This document shows, piece after piece, positions 10,311-18,564 of a stretch of 64,000 nt of DNA. Source of the DNA: Saprospiraceae bacterium (lineage in GTDB: Bacteria; Bacteroidota; Bacteroidia; Chitinophagales; Saprospiraceae); the NCBI GenBank assembly GCA_016715105.1, contig JADKBO010000022.1, forward strand, positions 1-64,000, in the 5' to 3' direction. Both the position numbers and the translations under genes were made by a program. How positions within the stretch are numbered: position 1 is the first letter of the stretch; every line of letters starts with the position of its first letter. The notes under the pieces are model-generated. The model was not told the DNA's origin, made no database searches, and worked only from the letters and a program-made list of their open reading frames with translations.

Positions 10311-10592
10311 TTACCACTTTTCTGGATGCTCTAAACTAGAATAAATGCCAGATGCATCTATGAAATAACCAATGGTTCCATCATCTACTTTGACAATGTG
10401 AATCAAACTGACGCCATCTGCATCTGAGCTAGCTTCCATTTTGATTGAATCAATAATCTCAGAATTGACCATTGAAAAAGTTTCTAAGGTATCTGGATGT
10501 TCTATGGCGTCTCCTTTGAGGTTAAAAGGTACGTAATCTGTCTCAGTTCTGAAATATTCGACGGCCTGGAGCAATGAACTAAATCTAAGCAT
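10311..10592 (-). CDS. Small hypothetical protein (93 aa)
   Basis: I do not recognise a family. The frame encodes a soluble acidic protein starting MLRFSSLLQAVEYFRTETDY, with a middle KMEASSDADGVSLIHIV and C-terminal IGYFIDASGIYSSLEHPEKW. Its regular alternation of strand-like segments and its balanced codon use look like a real gene rather than a shadow. It lies convergent to the DUF2442 gene, with 14 bp between the stops. There is no signal peptide or obvious metal site. Confidence 0.55.
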   Translation of the reverse strand: MLRFSSLLQAVEYFRTETDYVPFNLKGDAIEHPDTLETFSMVNSEIIDSIKMEASSDADGVSLIHIVKVDDGTIGYFIDASGIYSSLEHPEKW

Positions 10593-10938
10593 TTTCTATA
10601 GTTTTAAGTGAATGAATGATGTAATGAACGACTATCATTATTAAAATTTGAAACAGGTCATCAGGTTCATTTGTTTGATTACTTGACTTTAATTTGGCTG
10701 GCTAAAAATTAAAATAGCCCAATTGCTTGCCTATAGATCTAACTTTTTAATTTACGCTTTGACCAAATACGGTAACGTTTTTCCCAATTGATTGTTAAAA
10801 TCTTATAAATTTGTAAAGAGATTGCTTTTAGATATTATATTTATTTTTAATATCAATGGAGTAATTCAACTTAATAAAGGGAAGCGTACCACACTATTTT
10901 GAAAATTATTCAAAAATTAGTGTTTATAAAGGAGGGAA
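10593..10938. other. Intergenic region upstream of cysE with a -7-like box
   Basis: 346 bp of AT-rich DNA separate the minus-strand small gene and cysE. TAAATTTG at 10806-10813 matches the Bacteroidota -7 consensus TAnnTTTG on the plus strand, but no TTTG sits at the expected distance upstream (nearest TTG 15 bp away), so this is a weak promoter candidate for cysE-cysM. No RNA gene, riboswitch-like structure or ORF was recognised. Confidence 0.4.
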
Positions 10939-11772
10939 ATGAAAGAAGATTTTTATAAAAAACTGTTGCTGGAACACACGTTATGTCCTGATTGCCCATC
11001 TCCTGTGGAGGTAGTCAGATTTTTTAAAAAACTATGTGGACTTTTTTTCCAAGATTTTGCGGTTAAAAAATTCAAAACCATAGAAGAGATTCAAAATTAT
11101 GAATCAGATCTTCGTACTGAACTTAGCAAATTGTTGGTTAGAAATCCTGACAATGATGCAAGCCATGTTCCAGACATAGTATCTGAATTTTTTAATTTGA
11201 TACCGATCATACACGGAAAACTAGCCATGGATATAGATGCCATGTTTATGGGTGATCCTGCAGCAAAGTCTAGAAGGGAAATCATCAGATCATATCCTGG
11301 TTTTTATGCAACTTTTGTCCACAGAATAGCAAATGGCATGTTGTACTCAGGTATTAAAGATATGCCAAGGATCATCTCAGAGTATGCACACAGCAAAACG
11401 GGAATTGATATTCACCCTGGAGCTCAAATCGGAAGTCATTTTTGCATAGATCACGGTACTGGTATTGTAATTGGTGAAACCAGTATCATCGGCAATCACG
11501 TAAAAATTTATCAAGGAGTTACACTTGGTGCATTGAGTGTCAATAAAGAAGATGCATCGACCAAAAGACATCCTACGATTGAAGACAATGTGGTCATCTA
11601 CGCAAGTGCAACCATTCTTGGGGGAAATACCATCATAGGGCAAAATTCTGTGATTGGTGGTAACGTTTGGATTACCAGAAGTGTACCTGCAAATACCAAA
11701 GTGTACTACAAAGCGGCCATGGCCAACGATGATGCCCCGCAAGTTGATACTTTTGTCTTTAAAGAATATTAA
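10939..11772 (+). CDS. cysE: Serine O-acetyltransferase
   Basis: This enzyme acetylates L-serine with acetyl-CoA, the first step of cysteine synthesis. The 277-residue protein has an all-helical N-terminal half and a C-terminal left-handed beta helix with hexapeptide repeats, including IDIHPGAQIG, HGTGIVIGETSIIG and YQGVTLGA, with the catalytic His-containing IDHGTG. The N-terminal extension is as in the longer EpsC-type acetyltransferases. The start ATG at 10939 follows a strong AAAGGAGGG ribosome site, unusual in Bacteroidota where such sites are often weak. The cysteine synthase gene starts 20 bp after its stop, so the two consecutive pathway enzymes form one operon. Confidence 0.95.
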   Translation: MKEDFYKKLLLEHTLCPDCPSPVEVVRFFKKLCGLFFQDFAVKKFKTIEEIQNYESDLRTELSKLLVRNPDNDASHVPDIVSEFFNLIPIIHGKLAMDIDAMFMGDPAAKSRREIIRSYPGFYATFVHRIANGMLYSGIKDMPRIISEYAHSKTGIDIHPGAQIGSHFCIDHGTGIVIGETSIIGNHVKIYQGVTLGALSVNKEDASTKRHPTIEDNVVIYASATILGGNTIIGQNSVIGGNVWITRSVPANTKVYYKAAMANDDAPQVDTFVFKEY

Positions 11773-11791
11773 ACAATAGCAAAAAGCATTT

Positions 11792-12670
11792 ATGAAATTA
11801 ATTGAACTCATCGGAAATACTCCTTTGGTAGAAATACAATACCTCAACTCAAATCCCAATGTGAAAGTTTTTGGTAAACTAGAGGGTAATAATCCGGGCG
11901 GAAGTGTAAAGGACAGGGCCGCTTATGGCATGATCAGTGAAGCGCTGAGACGTGGTGAAATCAAAAAAGGCGATAAACTGGTAGAAGCTACGAGTGGAAA
12001 TACTGGGATTGCTTTGGCAATGATTGCGCAATTGATGGGTATTGACATGACTTTGATTATGCCAGCAAATTCAACTAAAGAAAGAGTGCTCACCATGGAA
12101 GCTTTTGGTGCGAAGGTCATCCTTACCGATGCAGAGAAAGGTATAGAATTTTCAAGGGATTTCGCTGATGGCATGGTCGAAAATGAAGGTTATATCATGC
12201 TCAATCAATTCGGAAATCCAGATAATTATGGCATGCATTACCGTACAACTGGCCCCGAAATTTGGCGAGATACGGCTGGCGAAGTGACACACTTTGTTTC
12301 ATCCATGGGTACAACTGGCACCATCATGGGTGTTTCAAGGTATTTGAAGGAACAAAATCCTGAAGTTCAGATTGTAGGAGTGCAACCAACAGATGGTTCA
12401 AGTATACCTGGGATCAGAAGATGGTCACCAGAATTTTTGCCCAAAATCTATGAACCTTCCAGAGTAGATAGAATCATCGATGTCAACCAAGAAGAAGCCA
12501 TTACCATGACCAGAAGATTGGTCAAGGAAGAAGGTGTTTTTGCTGGAATGAGCAGTGGTGGAGCCATGCACGCCGCTATAAAATTGGCAAATGAAATCGA
12601 AAGCGGAGTGATTGTTTCTATCGTCTGCGATCGAGGTGATAGGTATCTGAGTTCTGATCTTTTTGGATAA
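11792..12670 (+). CDS. cysM: Cysteine synthase, CysM type
   Basis: This PLP enzyme replaces the acetyl group of O-acetylserine with sulfide (or thiosulfate) to make cysteine. Its 292 residues contain EGNNPGGSVKDRAA, where the lysine of SVKDR carries PLP, the substrate loop SGNTGIALA, and the PLP phosphate-binding GTTGTIMGVSRYL. The NNPGGSVKDR form and short length favour CysM over CysK, though the two cannot be separated with certainty by eye. It directly follows cysE. The C-terminal SIVCDRGDRYLS is the conserved family end. Confidence 0.93.
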   Translation: MKLIELIGNTPLVEIQYLNSNPNVKVFGKLEGNNPGGSVKDRAAYGMISEALRRGEIKKGDKLVEATSGNTGIALAMIAQLMGIDMTLIMPANSTKERVLTMEAFGAKVILTDAEKGIEFSRDFADGMVENEGYIMLNQFGNPDNYGMHYRTTGPEIWRDTAGEVTHFVSSMGTTGTIMGVSRYLKEQNPEVQIVGVQPTDGSSIPGIRRWSPEFLPKIYEPSRVDRIIDVNQEEAITMTRRLVKEEGVFAGMSSGGAMHAAIKLANEIESGVIVSIVCDRGDRYLSSDLFG

Positions 12671-12712
12671 TTTGGCAGCACTATCTGAAGGATAGTTACT
12701 TTTCAAATAGGG

Positions 12713-12747
12713 CAAAAGAAAAGGGGAGCAATTCATCATTACTCCCC
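12713..12747 (-). terminator. Rho-independent terminator of the Spy-like gene
   Basis: GGGGAG at 12723-12728 pairs with CTCCCC at 12742-12747. On the minus strand the hairpin is followed by TTTTCTTTT. It lies 38 bp past the stop of the gene at 12785-13231 and also sits between the convergent cysM and that gene. Confidence 0.65.
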
Positions 12748-12784
12748 CGTACCAATTCATTATGAGTCAAATCAAAAAACGCCA

Positions 12785-13231
12785 TTATTTTTCCTGACCA
12801 CCACTGCCTTGTTGAGGTCTTTGACCACGATTATGCATATTATGGCCTCTCTTACCCGCTCTTTCTTTCATTTTTCCTTTCATGCTTTTTTTACGCTCTT
12901 GGTGTTTAGCATACTGCTCATCTGTGAGAATGGACTTCATTTCTGCATCTCTATCTTCAGCCATCTTTTTGAAAGCAGCTCTCTGACTTTCTATCTTTTG
13001 TTTAAAAGCAGCGTCAGATTTTTCAATTTTTTTGACCTGATCGTCAGTAAGATTTAGATCCGTCTTCAACCTTTCGAGTCTTTTTTTAGACATTTCTTCC
13101 GGATTTCTTTCCTTTTTTTGTTTTTCTACCTTCGCAATTTCAGGCTTTGGACTTTCAACTTGCGCATTCACAGCAACAGTACCAAAAAACACTAAGGCAA
13201 TGGCGGCGACAATAAATTTCAATTTTTTCAT
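12785..13231 (-). CDS. Periplasmic Spy/CpxP-like helical protein
   Basis: This 148-residue protein starts with a signal peptide MKKLKFIVAAIALVFFGTVA followed by NAQ. The mature part is very rich in Lys, Glu, Arg and Met and almost wholly helical. Two LTDxQ motifs (NLTDDQVKKI and SILTDEQYAKHQ) mark the LTxxQ superfamily that includes the chaperone Spy and the Cpx regulator CpxP. The C terminus is a basic Gly/Gln/Arg-rich tail (RGHNMHNRGQRPQQG). It probably acts in the periplasm as a small chaperone or stress sensor; metal binding by the Met/His tail is conceivable. Monocistronic, with its own terminator. Confidence 0.75.
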   Translation of the reverse strand: MKKLKFIVAAIALVFFGTVAVNAQVESPKPEIAKVEKQKKERNPEEMSKKRLERLKTDLNLTDDQVKKIEKSDAAFKQKIESQRAAFKKMAEDRDAEMKSILTDEQYAKHQERKKSMKGKMKERAGKRGHNMHNRGQRPQQGSGGQEK

Positions 13232-13354
13232 TTTTATTATTTTAGTTTTTAATAAATATTGAATCTTAGATACATTAGAGACGGCCCCGTTTAAAAAGCT
13301 TTCGTTAATAAATGATTAATTTTATGAAGGGATATGTTAGCGTTGTAGAATACT

Positions 13355-13362
13355 TACCTTTG
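13355..13362 (+). promoter_or_regulatory. -7 box for the EamA transporter gene
   Basis: TACCTTTG matches TAnnTTTG and lies 23 bp before the ATG of the transporter gene, giving a short leader of about 17 nt. No good TTTG is seen at the -33 position. Confidence 0.5.
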
Positions 13363-13385
13363 CGCGCTCAACATTAACCAACTTG

Positions 13386-14261
13386 ATGGGGTTAGAAAAA
13401 ACTTTTCAATTGAAGCATGTACTGCTTCTCAACACTGCTACTTTGATCATAAGTACGAGTGCAGTTATAGCCAGGTACATGAATATTGCCCCAAAATTGG
13501 CCATATTTGGTAGAAGCGCGATAGCATTCTTGGCTTTGGCTCTGTTTATGGCCATCAAAGGAAGTGAATTTAAAGTCAGAAAAACTGATTTGCCCATACT
13601 ACTAGGAAGTGGGTTTTTATTGGCGATTCATTGGGTTTTGTATTTTTTTGCATTGGAGCAAACCAGCGTGGCGATCGGGGTGATCACTATTTTCACGTAC
13701 CCAATTTGGACAGTTTTGCTTGAGCCTATTTTTTTGAAAACTAAATTTGATCCGATCAATCTCATTTTGGCGGTTGCTATTTTGTTTGGGGTTTATTTAT
13801 TGGTTCCACCTGAACCTTCTTCCAAAATGTTGCTTGGTATTTCGAGCGGCATTGTTTCCGCAATAGCCTATTCAATCAGGAATTTATATTCCAAGAAAAT
13901 TTTGAGTCAATACAGCGGATATAAAATTTTGTGGTTTCAGGCCTTGGTAGTTGTTTTGGTCCTTTTTCCATTTATAGATGGTCAGGAATACCATATCATG
14001 ATGGATAATGTATGGATGTTATTGTTATTGGGAACCTTAACTACAGCTCTAGGGCATGGTTTAATGGTAACAAGTTTGAAATATTTTAATGTAGGTCAAG
14101 CGGGTATTCTGGCATCCTTACAACCTCTTTATGCAATTATTTTGGGAATTGTGGTTTTGGGAGAAATTCCTACTGGAAATATAATTTTAGGTGGGCTCAT
14201 TATATTTTCATTGGTTTTGTATGAAGTCTATAGATCTGCCAAAGATAAAACTCCAAGTTAA
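13386..14261 (+). CDS. EamA/DMT-family transporter
   Basis: A ten-helix membrane protein of the drug/metabolite transporter superfamily, made of two five-helix EamA repeats, usually exporters of metabolites or amino acids. Hydrophobic segments run almost end to end, and the characteristic FFALEQTSVAIGVI (first repeat) and LATALGH-like TTALGHGLMVTSLKYFNVGQAGILASLQPLYAIILG (second repeat, read in shorter parts) are visible. I chose ATG at 13386; an in-frame TTG lies directly before it at 13383. The substrate cannot be deduced. purK follows 77 bp later on the same strand and may be co-transcribed. Confidence 0.88.
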   Translation: MGLEKTFQLKHVLLLNTATLIISTSAVIARYMNIAPKLAIFGRSAIAFLALALFMAIKGSEFKVRKTDLPILLGSGFLLAIHWVLYFFALEQTSVAIGVITIFTYPIWTVLLEPIFLKTKFDPINLILAVAILFGVYLLVPPEPSSKMLLGISSGIVSAIAYSIRNLYSKKILSQYSGYKILWFQALVVVLVLFPFIDGQEYHIMMDNVWMLLLLGTLTTALGHGLMVTSLKYFNVGQAGILASLQPLYAIILGIVVLGEIPTGNIILGGLIIFSLVLYEVYRSAKDKTPS

Positions 14262-14338
14262 TTCATGTTTTTAAATTGGAAAACAAGATATTGGTCCTTC
14301 TTTTTACTTTTATGGTTTAAGCAAAATAGCTGTTATTT

Positions 14339-15466
14339 ATGAAAATAGGAATTCTGGGAGGTGGTCAATTGGGAAGGATGTTGGTGCAAGCCGCTATTCC
14401 ACTTGACATTGACATCAGTGTAATGGACAAATCCGTTGATTTTCCTACCCCCGATATTTGGCCTTATTTTCAAGAGGGTGATTTTACTAATTATGACCAT
14501 GTCATGGAATTTGGCCGAACGGTAGATGTACTTACCATCGAAATTGAAAGTGTCAATGTAGAGGCATTATATGATTTGGAAAGAGAAGGAAAGGTGATTT
14601 TTCCACAACCACGGCTCCTTGATATTATTGCGGACAAAGGTTTTCAAAAGAATTTTTACAAAGAGCATGACTTACCTACCTCATCGTTTATTTTATGTGA
14701 TGGATTTGAGATCAAAGACAAGATTGTATCTGGTGAGGTGACATTTCCATTTGTACAAAAAGTTCGTAAAGGAGGTTACGATGGGCGAGGAGTTCAAGTG
14801 GTCTTTTCTGAGGCTGATCTGGAAAAATTATTGTCCGGGCCTTCTGTAGTTGAAAAAATGGTAGATATCCAAAAGGAAATTGCCGTCATTGTTTGCCGCG
14901 GCATGGATGGTCAAATGAGTCATTTCCCTGTTGTTGAAATGTCTTTTCACCCCACAGCTAATTTGGTGGAGTTTTTATTCTCGCCTTCAACTTTACCTTC
15001 AGAAAAACAAAAGGAGGCTATTGAAATCTCTAGAGGAATAGCAGAAAAAATGGGTATTTATGGATTACTTGCTGTGGAGTTATTTGAAGATGCTGATGGC
15101 AATATTTTGATCAATGAAGTAGCGCCAAGACCCCATAATTCTGGTCACCATACCATTGAAGCTTGCATTACTTCGCAGTATGAACAATTAATAAGGGTAC
15201 TTTCTGGATTTCCGCAAGGAGACACTGATCTCATACAACCAACTGTGATGATCAATCTATTGGGTGAAGACGGTTTTGCTGGTATACCAATTTTTGAAGG
15301 TCTGGGTGAAGTACTTGGTATGAAAGGCGTTTATCCTCACATTTATGGGAAAACAACGACTAAACCATTTAGAAAAATGGGACACGTTACTGTTATGAAT
15401 CAACAATTAGATGAGGCAATCAATCTTGCTCAGAAAGTAAAAGAAATATTAAAAGTGAAAGCGTAA
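14339..15466 (+). CDS. purK: N5-carboxyaminoimidazole ribonucleotide synthase
   Basis: PurK uses ATP and bicarbonate to carboxylate AIR in de novo purine synthesis; its partner PurE is not in the window. The 375-residue ATP-grasp protein starts with the dinucleotide-like loop GILGGGQLGRMLVQAA. It carries the ATP-grasp segments FPFVQKVRKGGYDGRGVQV and ELFEDADGNILINEVAPRPHNSGH, the latter binding Mg-ATP. Length and domain order are normal. It ends 4 bp before the stop of a convergent gene. Confidence 0.96.
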   Translation: MKIGILGGGQLGRMLVQAAIPLDIDISVMDKSVDFPTPDIWPYFQEGDFTNYDHVMEFGRTVDVLTIEIESVNVEALYDLEREGKVIFPQPRLLDIIADKGFQKNFYKEHDLPTSSFILCDGFEIKDKIVSGEVTFPFVQKVRKGGYDGRGVQVVFSEADLEKLLSGPSVVEKMVDIQKEIAVIVCRGMDGQMSHFPVVEMSFHPTANLVEFLFSPSTLPSEKQKEAIEISRGIAEKMGIYGLLAVELFEDADGNILINEVAPRPHNSGHHTIEACITSQYEQLIRVLSGFPQGDTDLIQPTVMINLLGEDGFAGIPIFEGLGEVLGMKGVYPHIYGKTTTKPFRKMGHVTVMNQQLDEAINLAQKVKEILKVKA

Positions 15467-15470
15467 TCTG

Positions 15471-16019
15471 TTATTGGATAACAGTAGCAATAATCTGGCT
15501 CTTCCTCACTGTTTGAGGAATTTCATTGATAGCTATTTGTGCTTTGGCAACGCCTTTTACTTCCAAATACATCAATACTGTTTTTAATCTGTTTTCAAGA
15601 AGTAATTTTTCTTCAGCATTTTTTACTTCATACGTAGTCAACATGATTTTTTGACCAGAATTATAGGCTATCTGAGTGACTAAATCGTCGATATTCACAA
15701 TTGAAGGTCTGGTAAGAATTGCCAAATCATTTCTGAATTCAACATTATAAACCTTTGTCGTTACTTGATAATCATCTGGTGGAGTAAAAAACTCAGATGA
15801 GTTGGCCAACATGGGATCTAAGTATTGATTTACTTTAACCAGAGTATAACCAGTAAAATATTCATCTGCTCTACCATTGATAGAAATAATTGTTCCGTCT
15901 GGTGCTAAATCCACATCTAGTGGCACTACATTGTACAGAATTACCGTCTTCTTTACTGCATCTTGCGCTGAAAGCGTGACAGAAATGGCTGATAATAAGA
16001 TCAATAACAGTTTCTTCAT
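15471..16019 (-). CDS. Exported hypothetical protein (182 aa)
   Basis: MKKLLLILLSAISVTLSAQ is a clear signal peptide with cleavage after the Ser-Ala-Gln region. The mature part is not recognised by motif. Its C-terminal half (DDLVTQIAYNSGQKIMLTTY, then a charged helix and VKGVAKAQIAINE) has the beta-alpha-beta rhythm of an OmpA-like periplasmic fold, but the peptidoglycan-binding residues of OmpA are not evident. It sits 35 bp downstream of nusB on the same strand and may be co-transcribed with it. Confidence 0.6.
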   Translation of the reverse strand: MKKLLLILLSAISVTLSAQDAVKKTVILYNVVPLDVDLAPDGTIISINGRADEYFTGYTLVKVNQYLDPMLANSSEFFTPPDDYQVTTKVYNVEFRNDLAILTRPSIVNIDDLVTQIAYNSGQKIMLTTYEVKNAEEKLLLENRLKTVLMYLEVKGVAKAQIAINEIPQTVRKSQIIATVIQ

Positions 16020-16054
16020 GTAATGCGAGGATCAAAAATCATTCCAGAAATTAA

Positions 16055-16990
16055 TTACTCAAGTAAGCCTCTTCCAGACTTTACCATTTTGCCTTGAGTA
16101 AGTAAGTCGTTTGCTATTCTGTCCAACACGCCATTGATAAATTCTTTACTTTTTGGAGTGCTGTAAAGCTTAGCCAAATCAACATATTCATTTAACGTTA
16201 CTTTCGTTGGAATTGTTTCAAAGTGCAAAAATTCACAAACTGCCATTTTCAGTAGAATCATGTCTAATACTGCAATCCGATCGCTATCCCAATTTTCAAA
16301 TGTTGGTGAAACGATTTCAAATAAAGCAGAATCTTCAGAGATGGTTTTGGTAATTAATTGCTCACCAAAATCCTTAATGGTCTCATCATCAGGGTAGTAT
16401 GTAAGGAAAAAATCATCTGTTTTAGCAGGGATTTCCTTTATGATCTTTTTCATTGCACCAACCACAACAGACTTATCATCTTCCCAGTTGATATAATTAT
16501 CTTCTACGATCTCAACATAAGCATCCACTTTTTTTGCATATCTATACAAATCAAGTAAAACTTCAACATATGATTCATGATCAGAATTTTCTGCCAAAAA
16601 CTTCAGATAACCAGGCTCTTTGGCATAGTCGTAGTAAATTTTCTTCAATAGATCGAAATCAACTTTGTTTTCAAAGCCATATTTCCTGAAGGCAATTTTG
16701 AGTTTTCTATTATTATCCAAATAGTGAATCAGATCGTTCTCACAAAACTTAGGCCTGAAGGCTTTATCCAGATCACTTGGTAAGTATTTGTTCTTACGCT
16801 TGTCAAAATCATCCAAGGAGTACTTAGTGATGTTGATCAATAAATAGATATTGAACATCAGTAGTTCAAAACTCTTGTCGATATTGTCCCAATATAGTTT
16901 ACTTATATCTTTGGGTTTGAGATCTTCATCTCTGTTCATCATGTAAAGTAATTGCATTACTTTAATCCTGACACTCTTCCTACTTAGCAT
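16055..16990 (-). CDS. nusB: Transcription antitermination factor NusB, long Bacteroidota form
   Basis: NusB binds the boxA RNA with NusE/S10 and supports antitermination of rRNA operons. This 311-residue protein has the NusB start MLSRKSVRIKVMQLLYMMNR and the conserved C-terminal LDMILLKMAVCEFLHFETIP followed by KVTLNEYVDLAKLYSTPKSKEFINGVLD. Between them lies a long acidic helical insert, which makes it about twice the length of the E. coli protein; this enlarged form is common in the phylum. It is followed by an exported hypothetical protein. Confidence 0.93.
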   Translation of the reverse strand: MLSRKSVRIKVMQLLYMMNRDEDLKPKDISKLYWDNIDKSFELLMFNIYLLINITKYSLDDFDKRKNKYLPSDLDKAFRPKFCENDLIHYLDNNRKLKIAFRKYGFENKVDFDLLKKIYYDYAKEPGYLKFLAENSDHESYVEVLLDLYRYAKKVDAYVEIVEDNYINWEDDKSVVVGAMKKIIKEIPAKTDDFFLTYYPDDETIKDFGEQLITKTISEDSALFEIVSPTFENWDSDRIAVLDMILLKMAVCEFLHFETIPTKVTLNEYVDLAKLYSTPKSKEFINGVLDRIANDLLTQGKMVKSGRGLLE

Positions 16991-17097
16991 ATAACTTTAA
17001 ATAGCTTATGGTTTGTCAATGCTGCAAAGAAACGAATTTTACTTCAATAACTATCCAACACATTTATTTTTTTAAAATACTTATCAGTATTTAACAT

Positions 17098-18552
17098 TCA
17101 ATTATAGATCGTATGTGCTTCTGCTTCAATAAATTGATCCTTTGGTGTGGCGCAAATAAAACATGAATAATTTATTGGCAAAGCTGTAAATTTAGTTTTT
17201 GGAGGGATACTATTGGTCTCATCACCCAATTCTGGGTCATAAATACATTGGCATGTGGGACATTGGAAAATAGCGTGCACCAATTTATTTTTACTTTCCT
17301 GCACTGGTGCAAGGTCAAGACTGGAACCTGTACTTTGCAATTGATCAAAATATAATTTACTCAGTTCAATGAGCAAACTGGGTAATTCCATTTTATCTAC
17401 ATCTTGTGCATAAACCTTATAATCTTGTTTGTTGGGGTCAAATGTTTCTGAATACAAAATGTCATAAGTTGGTCTGATGTGAATGGATTCCAAAGCTTTG
17501 AGCGCTTCATATTTTTTTATGACAATGGCTGTAAAAAAGACGTTGTCATTCCCATGGCTAATCCCAAAAGTAAGTCCATTGGTTGATATGTCATTTTGGT
17601 CAAAAGTCCTTACAATAAATTTCTTAAGGTCTAGCGCATCATCAACATTGACAGGTAGGTGCCAGTTGAGTTCCAAACTGGAATGTCTGGCATTGATTCC
17701 AAATTTACCCAATAATTTTTCTAAAGCAAAAACAGCATTTTTGGGTATTCCCTTAATGATGAATGATTTCCAAGGAGTAAGGCAAAGCCTCCCTATTTTC
17801 CAATCGAGACAAAAATCTGAGATGGCATCCAGAAAATTTAAATCATATTTATTATTTCTCCAATAAAGTCCAAGCCAATAGGAGTCCAAGCCTTCCGGAT
17901 TAATTCCTTCATAATTTGGAAAAGGTATGAAGGGTACAGTCAAATCTTTAAGTATGGCTCTGCAATTTTCAAACTTTGAAATGATTTCAGTATACAGCAC
18001 ATCTACACTTTCAGTGCCTTCTTCAAATATTTCTATTTCAATGAGTTCTATGATTTTTGGAATATCCCAACTGAATACTAATACTGGAAATCGCTTAAGA
18101 CTTGGATCATTTTTAAACCTTAAATACAAAAACCAATAATCATCAATCTCTGAAGCAATAAAGTTGAGATCTCCAGTGATGAGTGGGACTAGTTTTTGTT
18201 TTGGGTCTACAATATTGATTTTGAGTTTGGGTTTGGTTTTTATATTACTCAGAATGTATAAATAGGTGGCACCTTTGAGCCAAGTTGTGGATGGAAAAAT
18301 ATTGGCACTCACATAACTGCTCATTACATTTTGAAATTTTCTATCCGCAACAAAATTGATGTCCAATTCTGGAAATTTTTCGATCACTATATCAATGTTT
18401 TCCACTTTTGGCAAAAGGATGTCTTGTCTGGATCCAAAGTAAATCGTTTCCAAGGATAACATTTTGCCCATTTTTACAATTTGCTTCATCTCATTGGGTG
18501 ACAACACACCACCTTTGATGAGCATGCGGTATAAGTCATTATTTTTTTTCAT
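17098..18552 (-). CDS. Nitrite/sulfite-reductase-like scaffold with C-terminal rubredoxin
   Basis: The C-terminal 60 residues are a rubredoxin: CPTCQCIYDPELGD then FTALPINYSCFICATPKDQF, giving the two CxxC pairs that hold one iron. The first 420 residues look like two copies of the ferredoxin-like half-domain of siroheme nitrite/sulfite reductases (GVLSPNEMKQIVKMGKMLSL with a following GSRQDILLP; then IGRLCLTPWKSFIIKG). The cysteines that hold the siroheme-linked 4Fe-4S cluster are not visible, so reductase activity is unlikely. Being the last gene of the nitrate assimilation operon, 12 bp after nasA, it is probably an electron carrier for, or an assembly partner of, NasA or NirB. That role is inferred from context only. 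Confidence 0.75.
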   Translation of the reverse strand: MKKNNDLYRMLIKGGVLSPNEMKQIVKMGKMLSLETIYFGSRQDILLPKVENIDIVIEKFPELDINFVADRKFQNVMSSYVSANIFPSTTWLKGATYLYILSNIKTKPKLKINIVDPKQKLVPLITGDLNFIASEIDDYWFLYLRFKNDPSLKRFPVLVFSWDIPKIIELIEIEIFEEGTESVDVLYTEIISKFENCRAILKDLTVPFIPFPNYEGINPEGLDSYWLGLYWRNNKYDLNFLDAISDFCLDWKIGRLCLTPWKSFIIKGIPKNAVFALEKLLGKFGINARHSSLELNWHLPVNVDDALDLKKFIVRTFDQNDISTNGLTFGISHGNDNVFFTAIVIKKYEALKALESIHIRPTYDILYSETFDPNKQDYKVYAQDVDKMELPSLLIELSKLYFDQLQSTGSSLDLAPVQESKNKLVHAIFQCPTCQCIYDPELGDETNSIPPKTKFTALPINYSCFICATPKDQFIEAEAHTIYN

Positions 18553-18564
18553 GGTCTTCTTTAT

